In this document: positions 1 through 11,345 of the stretch, piece after piece
How the letters are laid out: each line of letters opens with the position of its first letter
Numbering within the stretch: position 1 is the stretch's first letter
From: Macrotis lagotis
Lineage: Eukaryota > Chordata > Mammalia > Peramelemorphia > Peramelidae
DNA: 64,000 nt
Assembly (NCBI RefSeq): GCF_037893015.1
Contig: NC_133658.1
Location: 428,201,890-428,265,889, forward strand
Reading direction: 5' to 3'
Translations under genes and position numbers: made by a program
Notes under the pieces: generated by a model
Told to the model about the DNA's origin: nothing
The model's database searches: none
What the model saw: the letters and a program-made list of their open reading frames with translations, nothing else

Positions 1-120
1 ATAAAATAAATGAAATCTGAGAAAAGAAGACATGTCTATATAATGCGTATCCATAGAGCTTAGTTGATGTAGGGGCACTCATATGTCCCTAGTTTCTGTG
101 ACTACAACTTGCATTCCCAC

Positions 121-209
121 ATTCCTCAGATAATGGCATTAGACTACAGACAATGGGAATGGTCCAAGCAGGAACTTTGGTTGAATTAGCTAGAATTTGG
201 GTTGAGTAG
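121..209 (+). repeat. 89-bp direct repeat, copy 1
   Basis: This block recurs at 2117-2205 in the same orientation with about 7 mismatches in 89 aligned bases and no gap. It is not low-complexity and is not one of the SINE or LINE families seen elsewhere in the window. The flanks of the two copies do not match, so the repeat ends are sharp. It could be the surviving ends of an old interspersed element or a segmental duplication. Confidence 0.75.
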
Positions 210-219
210 TATATATGTA

Positions 220-308
220 GATGTATGCATACATGTATGTATACATACATACATTTATGCGGAAAGAGATAGAGTGTGTTTGAGAGAGACAGAGAGAGAG
301 AGAGAGAC
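220..308. repeat. Low-complexity ATGT/ATAC and GA-rich tract
   Basis: An alternating tract of ATGTATGC/ATACATAC type is followed by a short (GA)n run ending near 307. No gene is visible here. Confidence 0.7.
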
Positions 309-309
309 T

Positions 310-2110
310 AGGTAACCTGCACATTCTTGAATTGCTAAGAAAAAAGATCATTCTCTCCTTCATTGAGCTGAAACTTTATCAAACTTTCTAATCAAAAAAA
401 TCTCTTTTTTAATTGCATTTTATTGCCTACACTAATCTGTATAAATTTTCTAGTTTCTCCTCAATACATATGTTTGTCTTTTATGACTTGTTAAGTCTTA
501 AATTGGAGAAGCTAAGCTGGAAGAGACTAAATTAACATCTCGTCTTCCCAAGGAAAGTACCATTTACCCTGGACCTCTAAAAATAGAATTGTACCCCAAA
601 TTAGCAAATATATTATTTATAGCAGACAGATATCTATTATGGTACAATCTACTTGGTGTACCCAAAGGAAACTGTGATTAAAAACACTTTTAGATATATT
701 AGGAGAAGGATCATAGATAGATATTCATTTCCTTATCTCCAAGGAAGGTATTGATTTAAAATCATATGAATAACATCAAATATTTGCCAGAAAGGCATCT
801 CATTATCCTAGCTTGGGAACATAAATATTTTCTTAAGATCAAGAAAGCCCTTTGTGATCTTTATTACAAGGAGTTCTTTAGATGAGATCCAGAAGCTATT
901 AATTGGGGCCCATGTTTTATTGCCATTCAAAGGATTTTTTTTTTGGAGTACTCTTTTTTTACTGTTGAAAAATGCCTAAATTGGGTGAACTCTTTAAACA
1001 TCAGGTCATACTCCTGTCTGAAAACCTTTAATGAAGGAAGGAGGAAGGAAAAGTATTCATTTGGTCATTTAGAGATGCCATTGACCCAATTTATTGGTTA
1101 CTGCTAGCCTAATAAATCGATCATGCTAAGAACAATTTACCTTATTTTTCAAACATAATATTTGGCAACTAATGAAGTAATAACAGGAGGGAGACAAAGG
1201 TCCATGAAAAGGTCACCAGGGAAATATATAGAGAAATCATTTTTTAAAAACCCAATTTCCCTGCTCTTCATCTCCATGCCCCCTCCTTCCTCAATTGTGT
1301 CTGCTGTACCTGTCATGGCATGGTTTCCAATGGCCTCAGTAGTCCATCTGCCTCCTGATTCAATGATTGCTCCCATGCCTCCCTTCATCCATGCTCCATC
1401 ATCCCATGATCCCCATCATCCACACTGAATCAATGTGATACCTGCAACATCCTCTGCTCTATCCATCATGGTACTGTGCCCCATGACTATGCCAATAGCA
1501 TTTCTATCCATGTGGTTCCAGTCTCAGTATCATGGAAAATAAGCCTGTTTCAAAGAGACTAAAGACAGAAGATAGCTTTATGCCAAAAAAAAAAAGTTTA
1601 TCAGGAGGAACAATGGTTAACTCACCATTAGAGAAATAAAGTAAAAGTCAGTTACAAAATGGAATTAATTTGACGTGAGAATTGAGAGAATCAATCGAGA
1701 ACACTCACTCCATCTTGTGTTGCCACATATAATATCCTCCATCTTGGGTATTTTTTCCATAAATCATGGAAAAATAAATTATATAAGCCCTCTCTTGTTT
1801 CATAAAATTCAGGTGGGTACAATTAATCGGCATTTCTCAGTTAGAAAGAAAAGACTTTGAAACCCACTTGACCCCTCCCAATTCACCTGAAATCACTCTT
1901 CCCCCCACTCCCAACTTGGAAAAATTCATCATCTTTCCTCTAATTAGAAATCAGATTACCTAATCTCGATTTATATCCTGATTTATATCCTGTTGTTTTC
2001 TTTTAATGTATAAAAATCTGTCTCCCTCTGTATTCAAGGTCCAATGCCAAATTGAGGAAATTTCTCATTTGTCATAGGGGGAAGACATTTTAATAAGGAT
2101 ATGGGAAAAT
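310..2110. other. No gene recognised
   Basis: AT-rich single-copy-looking sequence. Short open frames on both strands at about 1150-1430 lie in a segment of degenerate ATG/CAT-rich repeats and resemble no protein I know. The stretch 1890-2060 has a polypyrimidine block and a TATA-like GTATAAAAA. It might be part of an old LTR, but nothing else supports that. Confidence 0.5.
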
Positions 2111-2116
2111 AGGAAT

Positions 2117-2205
2117 ATTCCTCAGATAATGGCATTAGATTACAGACAATGGGAATGATCCCAGCAGCAACTGTGGTTGAATTAGATGGAATTTGGGTTG
2201 AGTAG
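2117..2205 (+). repeat. 89-bp direct repeat, copy 2
   Basis: Second copy of the block at 121-209, about 92% identical by eye, lying 1,996 bp downstream in direct orientation. It is immediately followed by AT-rich sequence with ATGATA/ATAATG repeats (about 2215-2305). Confidence 0.75.
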
Positions 2206-2309
2206 GTGTCTAATTATAAAGGTGGACATACCAGGTAGAGATACAAATTATACTAATATGATGATAATAATAAACTAAGTAATGATGATAATGATGATGA
2301 TATTTGTCC

Positions 2310-2480
2310 TTAGTTCTTGAAAAAGACTTTGACATCAGAGAAAGTGATGCCATGACAAGCACATGAATTGGATTTGAGTGAGGGGACTCTGTGCTAAATC
2401 ATCAGCCTCATTTTCTCTTCCAGAGTCATCAAGGTCTAGTGACCAGATATGAATTAAGATGACTGGAGATGGACCTGGAT
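2310..2480 (+). mobile_element. MAR-type SINE fragment
   Basis: The sequence contains the hallmarks shared with copies at 3300-3700, 11980-12215 and 12560-12670: a GACATCA box, a GAATTGGATTTGAGTGA segment, CAGCCTCA plus CTCTTCCAGAGTCATC, and GACTGGAGATGG. I take this to be the marsupial MAR family, whose tail resembles RTE. The family name is from memory; the relationship between the copies is seen directly. Confidence 0.6.
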
Positions 2481-2504
2481 GCAAGAAAATCAGGGCTAAA
2501 TGTC

Positions 2505-2612
2505 TTCCCCAAGGTCACACATCTAGTAAGTGTCAAATGTCTGAAGCCACATTTGAATTCCCATCCTCTTGACTCCAAGGCAGGTACTTTATCCACTGTG
2601 CCACCTAACTAA
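2505..2612 (-). mobile_element. tRNA-derived SINE fragment, antisense
   Basis: Reads as the reverse complement of the SINE body common in this window: AAGGTCACACA, then TTTGAATTC, CTTGACTCCAAGG and finally the promoter-side CACTGTGCCACCTAA. Partial and diverged. Confidence 0.6.
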
Positions 2613-2647
2613 CCACAGGAAAAAATGGAGGTAAATATAAGATGGGA

Positions 2648-2876
2648 CACTAGATGGTGTAGTGGATAGAGTGGTGGACCTCAAGTCAAACTATGTGACT
2701 AGCTATGTGACTATGGGCAAATCACTTAATCCTATTTGCCTCAGTTTCTTCATCTGTAAAATGTGCAGAAGAAGGAAATAGAAAGCCACTCCAGTATCTC
2801 AGTTAAGAAAACATCAAAAGGGGTCACAAAAAGTCACATGACTGAAACAATTCAACAACAAAATTACAAAACCATA
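2648..2876 (+). mobile_element. SINE1-like tRNA-derived SINE, sense
   Basis: Begins with the tRNA-like GGTGTAGTGGATAGAG, followed by the GGGCAAATCACTTAA box, CTCAGTTTCTTCATCTGTAAAATG, a GTCACAAAAAGTCACATGACTG segment and a CAA-rich tail. This is the longer SINE1-type structure. Similar copies lie at 49963-50215, 53238-53487, 54722-54940 and 62145-62392. Confidence 0.75.
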
Positions 2877-3289
2877 AACATGACCTTTAGGCAAGTTTTT
2901 CTGAAATGTAGTTGATGGATAAAGTTATCATGGTAAGGAGTTTGGAGGCACACAGCATGGGAGAGTATTAAACCTATGCCAGTTTGATTAAGTCTTCAAA
3001 AGAGAATTAAAATCAATTTACAATTTTATAATTCACCCTTTGATTCTTAGCAGGCCCACCTTCCATGAATCACTTAGCCTGATTAAAGTTTCAAACCACA
3101 GTATGGTTAAAAAATAAAAAGGATGTCTATCAATCTATAATGATTAGTAAAACTGAAGCAAAAAGTGCTGGGGGGCGGGGAAGGACTCAATTCAACTTTA
3201 CAAAGCTATTATGGATCTTTGCAAAAACCCTAGTACTACAAATAATGTAATAGTTGGTACAAAGCAAATATAATAATGAAGCTTATAAC
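2877..3289. other. No gene recognised
   Basis: AT-rich DNA without recognisable coding or repeat structure apart from a short G-rich run at 3171-3181. Confidence 0.5.
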
Positions 3290-3700
3290 CAGGAGAGAGT
3301 ACTATATTCTAGGGCCAATGAGTATCTTGTTGCTTGGACCAATGACATCACAGAATGTTATCTTCATTTGTACATCAACTGAATTTGAGAGGTGGAGTTG
3401 CACCAACTTGTCAGCCTCACTCTCTCTTCCAGAGTCATCTAAGTTCAATGGTAAGAAAAAAGTCAGCATGCCTGGCAATGGCTCAGGATGCAGTGGATGA
3501 CTTCAGTATCTTCAATGTATGACCAAGCTCTAAGATTTCCATAACACCTTCTTCAACTGCTGTTAGGACATTATTCTCATTCGCCCATTCTGACAGAGAA
3601 AGTCTTCACACACTTAGGGTGGACTTCCCCCTCCCCCCAACTCATTTATGGGTTTCATGCTTATTGGTAACCTTCAACCATGGGTTTAGCCCATGTGAGA
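3290..3700 (+). mobile_element. MAR-type SINE, sense
   Basis: Contains the family boxes: a GACATCAC motif, TGAATTTGAGAGG, CAGCCTCACTCTCTCTTCCAG, then TGGCTCAGGATGCAGTGGATGA. It continues through a long 3' part (AAGCTCTAAGATTTCC, CATTCTGACAGAG). The antisense element at 5175-5540 matches its 3' portion. An open frame at 3276-3500 overlaps it but is incidental. Confidence 0.6.
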
Positions 3701-5174
3701 GTTACTTAATATATATAGTTATTGTTTTCAGTGAAAAGAACATTATTCTTATTTTCCTTAAGTGTGAATCAAAGCAGACTAGAGGGGCTCTAAGGTTTCC
3801 TCCAGCCCAAAATCTATAATCCTATTACCCTAATATTAATTTCAATAACTCAAGAAGTGATATGTAAGCATATATAAATACAATGATAATAATGCCCCCC
3901 GAATGAATATGGCACAAAAGATGTTTTGGGAGGTAACTTTCTGTACTTTAATAGATAATCTTTCTAAATTACTCTGGATAAAAAAATAATTCTCATCTTG
4001 TAAGAAACCCTTCTGATCAGGTGTTTCTTCACACTTGGAGAATATGTACACTTCTATGTTCTTTCTCTGCCTTATCCATATTCTTGACAGGGTCTTTGAA
4101 AACCAAAGGTCACTTCCATATAATTATGAAGCATCTGATGTCATACAAGGCTGTGATGAGGCTTTTAAGTAAATAAGCATGTATCGAGGCACTACCTTGT
4201 GACCATAAGTGCTTTGAAGATGTAGACAATTAATTTAGATGCAGACAATTAATTTATGTTTGTGTATGTATGTATGTATATATGATGTATACATTTCTGT
4301 AATACAAATAGCTAGAAATTTGCCTTTCATATAGTCTTCTTTTTAATCAGATCAAATTAGAAAGCAGACTTTGGGTGAGACCACTTTTAATCAAGTCATT
4401 TTAGCAAATTGAAGAGCATTGAGAGGAACTCCCACAATTGTAAACAAAATAAAGGCTTGCCTTCTTTTTTATTTGAAAATATTGAATTTAATAGAAAATA
4501 TCACATTATAAACAAATCCATTTATCCATAAGCTTAAAACAGAATTTTTCTAATCTCATATTAGCTAAAATTGAAATACAAGTAGAAAATATAGTATTCA
4601 AAAAGTTCTGTCAGAGGCACCTAAGGCTTGCCTTCTTAATCCCAAGAGCCTACCCAGCTAAAATCTTTGCTTTGAAGGTCTCATGTCTGATGGCAGTTCC
4701 CCTGCCTCTTCCAGAGTTGCCCTATCCCATCCTAGGTTAGGGGTGCATACCCTTCTTTGATTGAACAAGTTAAAAATGAACATTTCAGATCATGCCTTCT
4801 GATTGTCAAGGTTATCTAAGGACAACAGTAGGCCTCTATCTTGGGGAATCATGATCCACCCCATGCAGGCCTTGTTATTCTTAGAGAAATATCAATAGAT
4901 GTGCTTGTTAAGCTTATTCTGTTTTGCTCTTTCTTAAAGCCTAAATCTCTGATGATGTTTGTCCTTGATTAGGACAACTCTGGGAAGGTTAAGCCATTTA
5001 TTTCCAAAAGGTCAAAACTCATTTTGTAAATTCTCTTTCACAAAGGACATGAAAATATTTCTGACTTTGTAACACTGATATTTTATAATTGATATTTCAA
5101 GTTTACTAAGGAGCAGGACTATGAGTATAAATCTACCCTTTTCCCTCACTTTCCTATTTCTGAGGGTAACTGAG
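3701..5174. other. No gene recognised
   Basis: AT-rich sequence. Only short, unrecognisable open frames and a small TATG/TGTA tract near 4262-4285 are visible. Confidence 0.5.
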
Positions 5175-5540
5175 GGAGTCTCAAACACATCAGTGAGTTG
5201 GGTGGGGTAGAGGTGGGGGGAAGCATGTGATGTCTTCCACTGGTAGCATGGGTGGATGAGAACACTTTGTTCCAATGGCCATGGAAGCAGCTGAAGCAGG
5301 TGCTGTGGAGCACTTTAGAACTTGGTTAGACAACAAAGATGCTAAGGTCATCTACAGCATCTACAGCCATTAATCAGTTGTCTTGACTATCTTACCACTG
5401 GATCATGATGACTTTAGAATAGAGAGTGAGGCCAACAACTTCATGCAACTCTGCCTCACTTAAATCCACACAAATCAAAAGACATCACCCATACCACTTG
5501 CCATTCCTATCTCAAAGTCTTGCGGCAACAGGCAAGTGAC
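5175..5540 (-). mobile_element. MAR/RTE-type SINE, antisense
   Basis: Reverse complement carries the 3' body seen in the copy at 3290-3700, including the ATGGAAGCAGCTGAAG and GAGGCCAACAACTTCATG segments on the plus strand. It lies directly upstream of the RTE element, so its boundary with that element is uncertain. Confidence 0.5.
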
Positions 5541-7811
5541 GAAGCAGCTGCTTTGGATATACTGAGAGCTGCACACAGGCAGCACAGGCCATAGGGTCGT
5601 TTCCTCACTGGAAGCAGTAATGGGATTCAGTAGTGCCTTGGGTGTTTGTGTAGCCCTTTTAAGCCACTGTTTACCACCTGGTATGAAGAAGGGGCTAGAA
5701 AAAGTGCCCTAAAAATTGTATTCTTACCTAACCCTGACCTGATTATCTAGGCAGACTGGGATCCTACACTGCAGTCAAAACACAAAAAAATCTACAAAAA
5801 TTTCTCCAAAGAAAATTCCACTCACCATCACAGCATGGAATATACTCATACTCATAGATGATACAAGATCCAATAGACCTGAAAGATAAACAGTTCTTGT
5901 TGCAAAAGAATCAACAGGTATCATATTCAAATCCCAGCCCTGAGTAAAACAAGGATGGAAGATGAAGGTCAGCTTACTGAAGTTGGAACATATTTTTCTA
6001 GAGTGGCTGCAGAGAATGGGAGTACCATGAAGCTGGGGTAGTTTTTGCAATTAAAACTAATCTAGTCAATAGGCTTGAATGCCTAACAAAAGGAATGAAT
6101 AACAGGTTAATGACAATGAGATTGCCAATTGCAGGAAAACACCATGCCACCATCATCAGTGCCTATGCTCCCACCATGTCAAACCCTGATGAAGAAAAAA
6201 AAAATTATGAAGATCTGAAGACCATTATCATCAATGCCCCCAAAGAAGAAAAGCTTATAATTCTGGGTGACTTTAATGCTAGAGTAGGCTAAATTACCAG
6301 GCATGGCAGGAAGTCCTTGGGAGGAATGGTGTTGGAAACAGCAACAGCAATGGTCACCAACTACTGAAGTCTTGTGCAATTCATGTCTTTCTCCTCACAA
6401 ACAGTCTTCCATTTACCTAAATGCAACAAAACAACCTGGATGCATCCTGGCAGCAAACATTGGTATCTAATAGATGTGATTGCAATGAGAAGAGACAGAC
6501 AAGGAAGGGAGAAAGACAAAGTTAATGTGTGGTGCAGAGTGCTGGACTGATCACAGACTCAATCTTTCCAAGCTAAGTATTCACTTTCAATCAAGCTAGG
6601 ACCGGAGGCAAAATGACTAAATTAACAATTAATGTCAAGAGATTAAAGTGCCCATCTAATTAGAAAGGTTTATTGCTAACTTGGAGGGAAAGTTGAGCCA
6701 AAATACATTTGGCAATAGTGGAGCAGAAAAAGCGTGGATAGTTTTCAGAAATTTGGTGCATAGCACTGCATTTGCTCATCTGGATCAGAACACTCACAAA
6801 CATCAAGACTGGTTTGATGAAAATGATGGGGAAATACAGAAGCTGCTAAATGAAAAATGAGAATTCCACAGGGTTTACCAGAAGGATAGTTCATTCATTT
6901 CTAAGAAGGCAGCACTTAATTCCATCAAAAGTACAGTACAAGTGAAGTTTAGAGAGATACAGGACTCTTGATTTAGTAAGAAAGCAGAAGAAATTCAGTG
7001 TTATGCAGTTAGTAACAATTCAAAGTGTTTTTATGATGCCCTGAAAGCTTTTTATGGGCCAAAGACCTATGGTGCATGTCAATTACTCAGTGCTGATGGA
7101 GTCATATTAATTAATGATAGGGACATGATCCTAGAGACATGGGTTGAACACTGCCACAATGATTTTTTTAATGAATATATATATATATATATATATTTTA
7201 ATTAGCAAGACTTTTTTTTACATTTAAGTGAGGAAACAATGATCCTTTCCTTGTACACAAAAAGCCAGGGCACTAAGGCAACCTTCCTTGAAAGAAGTAT
7301 TTTAAAATAAGCAGATTTTATTTTAAATAAATCCTCCAGCTTGAAATGGAAAGAGTTCATGGTCTTTGCTTGAAAGAAGGCTGTATAAACAATATACTTT
7401 TCAAATATATCCACTCAGCTTAGCAACAGTTCATTATTGGAAAGGATTTTTTCCACATTGGTGGCTGAAAGGACATTTTTGTCTTTAAATTCATTCTCTC
7501 CTTTGGCTTGTTTCTCTCTTGACTCTCCCAGGCTTTATTAATAGTTCTCTTTATTTCTTTATCTCCATTTTCATAAATTTTCTTCAAAACATTCATCAAC
7601 CCCTCACTAGGATCTGTGTCATTATCAAAGTAAGATTTTTCCTTTTCTTTGCATACTTTCTCCAGCTGGGTCAGGTAATCCCATTTCTGTTCCTGCTTCT
7701 TTTTTGCATAGTACAAGATCTTCTTGATCTTTCCTGTACTAGCTTCTACAGAGATGGGCTTCAAAATGTTGTGAACAGTCATTGAGTAATTTTTCCCATT
7801 AAGATCCTTTT

Positions 7812-7958
7812 CTTTTTTTTTCAAGGCAATGGGGTTAAGTGGCTTGCCCAAGGTCACACAGTTAGGTCATTATTAAGTATCTGAGGTCAGAGTTGAACTC
7901 AGGTACTCCTGACTCCAGGGTTGGTGCTTTATCCACTGTGCCACCTAGCCACTCCTCC
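7812..7958 (-). mobile_element. WSINE1-like SINE, antisense, in CACYBP pseudogene
   Basis: Full-length reverse complement of the common SINE, from a poly(T) side through CAAGGCAATGGGGTTAAG to CACTGTGCCACCTAGCC. A short repeat (CATTAAGATYCTTT) at 7797 and 7959 flanks it and looks like its target-site duplication. It splits the pseudogene between LVKNL and NGKNYS. Confidence 0.85.
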
Positions 7959-7973
7959 CATTAAGATTCTTTA

Positions 7974-8117
7974 CGGGGCAGCCAGGTGGTGCAGTGGATA
8001 GAGTACTGGCCCTGGAGTCAGGAGTACCTGAATTCACATGTGGCCTCAGACACTTAATAATGACCTAACTGTGTAGCCTTGGGCAAGCCACTTAACCCCA
8101 TTGCCTTACAAAAAAAA
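7974..8117 (+). mobile_element. WSINE1-like SINE, sense, in CACYBP pseudogene
   Basis: Full SINE reading GGGGCAGCCAGGTGGTGCAG through GGGCAAGCCACTTAACC and an A-rich tail. The target duplication AGATTCTTTAC lies on both sides (about 7963-7973 and 8119-8129). It lies 15 bp from an oppositely oriented SINE, so the pair could form a hairpin. Confidence 0.9.
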
Positions 8118-9831
8118 AGATTCTTTACAAGCACTTTAAATGACCTCTCCTTGAACTGCACCTGTACATTTTCAGTGAGGACTTGATGAATACCATATAA
8201 AGTGATGTAGATTTTCACATATTTATCTGATTGATCCCATCCATAATTGTTGATTTTCACTGAGTACCCAACTGAAATGGAGGCAACTACAGCAGCTGGT
8301 TTCTCATTATCAATGGTTTCTTCTTTCTCCTGTCCCTTCTGGTTTGTCTTGTGCTTGATTTCTGTCTCTAACTTGGTCTTTTCTGCAGTTAGGACATGAT
8401 GGATTCTTTTCCTACTGGCCTTTACCAGCAACTCCTTCACCTCCTCCAGGTCTTTCTGTAGCTCCTCTAGGGCTGCCACTATGGCTTGCTGCCACCACCA
8501 GGAGAAATGGTCTGGGAATCCCCATATCATCACCACCTGGCTACTCCCACCGCTGCCACTTCCAGAGCACAGGCCTCCACAGTGTTCTTAACAGACCATC
8601 ATCAATCAAATGCAGAAACCATTGACCATTTACCTCAAGTTGAAGTCAATCTCTTCCTAATTGAAGTTCCAACTGAAGAAGAGGTTTTGAATAAAATTAG
8701 GCTCCTTTCAAGTAGCAAAGTACCTGGTTCTGATTCTATTCCAGTTGAGTCCATTGCTCATCTGAAAGTTGACTGAAGTTTTCCGGGTTGTATGGTGCAA
8801 AGAGGCTATCAACCAATCAAGGACGCCTCTATCATCCATCTCTATAAAAAATAAAGAGAATAGATTGCCCTATGACAATCACAAGGATGTTTCTCTTTTA
8901 GTCATTGCTGGTATGATTCTTGCCTTAATAAGCTGATCCTTCAAAGATGGTCACTCCCTGAGAGCCAGTGAGACTTCAGAAAGGGTCCAGGAACAGTCAA
9001 TATGGTGTCTGCTGCCCAACAACTCCAGGAAAAATGCCAGGAGCAGAACAGAGGTCCATATACAACATTTATAGATCTGAACAAGGTCTTTGATACCTTC
9101 AGTTATGAAGGTTTATGGAAAATTATGTCAAAATTTGGTTGCTTAGAGAAGTTGATCAGTATTGTACATTATTTTCATGACAGCATGCTTGGCCAGGTTC
9201 TTGACAATAGAAAATGCTCTCATGATTTCCCACTCACCAATGGAGTGAAACAAGGTTGTGTCCTTGCTCCCATACTTTTTAGCATGTTTTCAATTATGTT
9301 ATCAAATGCCTTCAGAGTATTAACACAGCATCAAGGTCAGCTACTATACTTCTAGAAAATTCTTCAACTTGAAAAGGCTACAAGACCAAAGTGTTAGGGA
9401 GTGTTGGTGCATGAACTCCTGTTTCCAGGTGATTGTGTATTCAATGCAATCTCTGAAACTAAGATGCAACAAAGTATGATCAATTTTCTGCTGCTTGTGC
9501 TAATTTTGGCCTAACAATTAACACCAAGAAAACACAGATAAATCCATCAGCCAGCACCACACCATAACGTGAAACCATCACTTACAGTAAATGGAGAAGT
9601 TTTGTGTACTGTGGGAAACTTCACTTACCTTGGCAGTGTCCTTTCCAGGGAGGTACACATTGATAATGAGGTTGACTCAGGCATCTAGAGATAGCTCAAT
9701 ATTTGAGAGACTCCAACAGAATTTATGGGAGAAAAGAGCTGTATTAGACTAATTACCAAACTGAAGGTCGACAGAGTCATTTTGGTGACTTCATTGCTGC
9801 ATGCTGTATGCTGTAAAACCTAGACTATTAG

Positions 9832-9980
9832 GGCAGTTAGGTGGTGCAGTAGATAGAGCACTGGCCCTGGAGTCAGGAGTACCTGAGTTCAAATCCAGCC
9901 TCAGACACTTAATAATGACCTAACTGTGTGACCTTGGGGAAGTCACTTAACCCCACTACCTTACAAAAAAAAAAGAATCT
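9832..9980 (+). mobile_element. WSINE1-like SINE, sense, in RTE
   Basis: Full-length SINE with the GGTGGTGCAGTAGATAGAGC head and GTGACCTTGGGGAAGTCACT body. It is inserted where the RTE protein would read its TWTVY-like segment: the phrase CTAGACTATTA lies before it and CTTGGACTGTTTAC after. Its poly(A) tail is part of the duplicated unit described at 9961-10188. Confidence 0.85.
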
Positions 9981-10188
9981 TAAAAAAAAAACTTGGACTG
10001 TTTACTAGTGCTATAGAAGGAAACTGAATCACTTCTATTTAAATTGTCTTAGGAAGATTCTGAAGATCACAAAAAAAAGATTACAAAAAAAAAGAATCTT
10101 AAAAAAAAACTTGGACTGCTTACTAGTGCTATAGAAGGAAACTGAATCACTTCTATTTAAATTGTCTTAGGAAGATTCTGAAGATCAC
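9961..10188 (+). repeat. Tandem duplication, 120-bp period
   Basis: Positions 9961-10070 and 10081-10188 are near-identical. Each has a TTACAAAA A-rich start, then CTTGGACTG, GCTATAGAAGGAAACTGAA and GAAGATTCTGAAGATCAC. The unit spans a SINE tail plus RTE coding remnant, so the duplication is younger than the SINE insertion. Confidence 0.95.
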
Positions 10189-10689
10189 CTGGCAGAACCG
10201 CACTCTGAGGTCCTTCTTCGAGCTAAAATGCCAAGCATCAAGCAACTATGTTGACCTGGTCATGTATTAGAATGACAAATGTTTGCCAAAAATACTATTT
10301 TATGGGGAAGTCACACAGGGCAAGCACTCACAATGGGGTCACCCTGAAGGTCTCTCTTAAGAACTTTAGAATTGATTATGCAGCATGGTAGATATTTGCA
10401 CAGGACTGCCCAGCATGGTGTGCCCTCATCCATGTGAGGGGGCTGTGCTCTATGAGCAAGGCAGAATTGAAGCAGTTCAAATAAAACTCCAGATAAGTAA
10501 GTTTAAACACAGAAGTGCTCACATGGACTATTTGTTCCCCATCTGTGGTAAAGATTCCAAGCTTATGTGGGTCTGATCAGTCAGTCAGACACACAGTGAT
10601 TTGTCTCTAGCTTAGGGATAATTGTTTTGATCTTCTTCAGCAAGAAAGGACAAAAATCAACCAACCATTTCTGTTCATACAGTGTCATT

Positions 10690-11340
10690 CCCCAGATTTG
10701 TAACCTTAGAGACATTTTTATAGCTTCATTCTACTTCCTCCCTCCTCTGCAACCAGCTGCCAAATCTTATTTTTCTCCATGAGATTTCTCAGATCTGCCC
10801 CCATCTATCTAACTTACATGACCACCATCTCTATCATCTCCTCTCACATGGATTATCACAATAACCTTCTAATTGTTCTCACTACCTTATCATTCACTAC
10901 AGTCTTCTCTCCTATACATCCAATACACAGCTGTCACAATAATCTTTCAAAGCACAACTTTCTTGTTCTCTCTCCTCTAGGATAAAATAGAGCTCTCCTC
11001 TAGGATAAAATAAAAACTCCTCTGTTTGACATTTAAAATCCTTCACAATCTAAATCCAGGTTTATTATTAGCTATTCCCCTTCCTTGAGGGTTACTCTTG
11101 AATCTATCCAAACTGGATTATTTATGGTACCCTCGACATAATATTTTATCTACAGACTGTTCTCACCTTTCTCACCTCTGCCTCCTGGAAGCCCTAGCTT
11201 CCTTCAAAGTTTAGCTTCCTCCTATATGAGACCTTACTTTCACCTTACCCCCAGATCCTTGAAGGTACCTTGTATAGATTTTATGTAGACTAATATGATA
11301 TATGTACAATTATATTCAGATGTTGCACAACATATGCTCT
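10690..11340 (+). mobile_element. L2 LINE 3' fragment, sense
   Basis: Decayed L2 RT C-terminal region and tail. The phrases CATGGATTATCACAATA, AGTCTTCTCTCC, AAAACTCCTCTGTTTG and CACCTCTGCCTCCTGG follow the order of the L2 end, and this is the complement of the relic at 60741-62110. A 23-bp tandem duplication lies at 10970-11012. Identification rests on remembered L2 sequence and on the internal match. Confidence 0.6.
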
Positions 11341-11345
11341 CTATT

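Larger units (their letters stand above)
7175..8575 (-). pseudogene. CACYBP: CACYBP processed pseudogene, interrupted by two SINEs
   Basis: Calcyclin-binding protein (SIP) is a cytosolic adaptor linking SIAH1, SKP1 and S100 proteins in ubiquitin-dependent turnover. On the minus strand, 8490 to about 8130 reads [10 protein letters not shown], then [26 protein letters not shown] and TENVQV. After the two SINEs it continues from about 7800 with NGKNYSM, LLKPISVE-like sequence, [16 protein letters not shown] and [15 protein letters not shown]. No introns occur across a multi-exon gene, and a T-run (about 7210-7219) lies at the poly(A) side, so it is a retrocopy. It has an apparent ATG-to-GTG start change (about 8487), a small deletion before WDYLTQ, and a 1-base deletion near the C-terminus that shifts ESREKQAKG out of frame. 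It sits inside the RTE element between its endonuclease and RT segments. A TATA repeat at 7178-7197 hides the 3' junction. Confidence 0.9.
5541..10670 (+). mobile_element. RTE-clade LINE (marsupial RTE1-like), decayed
   Basis: A non-LTR retrotransposon relic that encoded one endonuclease/reverse transcriptase protein. The endonuclease part is readable at 6095-6292, with an ISAYAPTMSNPDE block and the diagnostic GDFNARVG. The RT part is readable at 8600-8776 (SSSKVPGSDSIPVE) and 9002-9355 (FIDLNKVFDT and NGVKQGCVLAP, RT motifs of this clade). The C-terminal part around 9990-10200 still spells a RKLNHFHLNCLRKILK-like stretch out of frame. The 3' tail near 10520-10670 matches, inverted, the RTE tail at 15236-15390. 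It is interrupted by the CACYBP retropseudogene (about 7175-8575) and by a SINE (9832-9980), and part of it is tandemly duplicated. It carries many stops and frameshifts and is clearly dead. It resembles the BovB/RTE group; the exact subfamily is not certain. Confidence 0.85.

Noticed and set aside
1149-1428. Opposing 79- and 88-codon frames
   Set aside because: They lie in degenerate ATG/CAT-rich sequence; no domain or family resemblance on either strand.
1890-2060. Possible LTR with TATA box
   Set aside because: Only a pyrimidine block and one TATA-like motif; no paired terminal repeat or internal viral-type sequence could be shown.
2641-2720. tRNA-like A and B boxes in many SINE heads as possible tRNA genes
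   Set aside because: All sit at the head of SINE bodies with poly(A)-type tails; none folds as a complete tRNA with an acceptor stem by eye.
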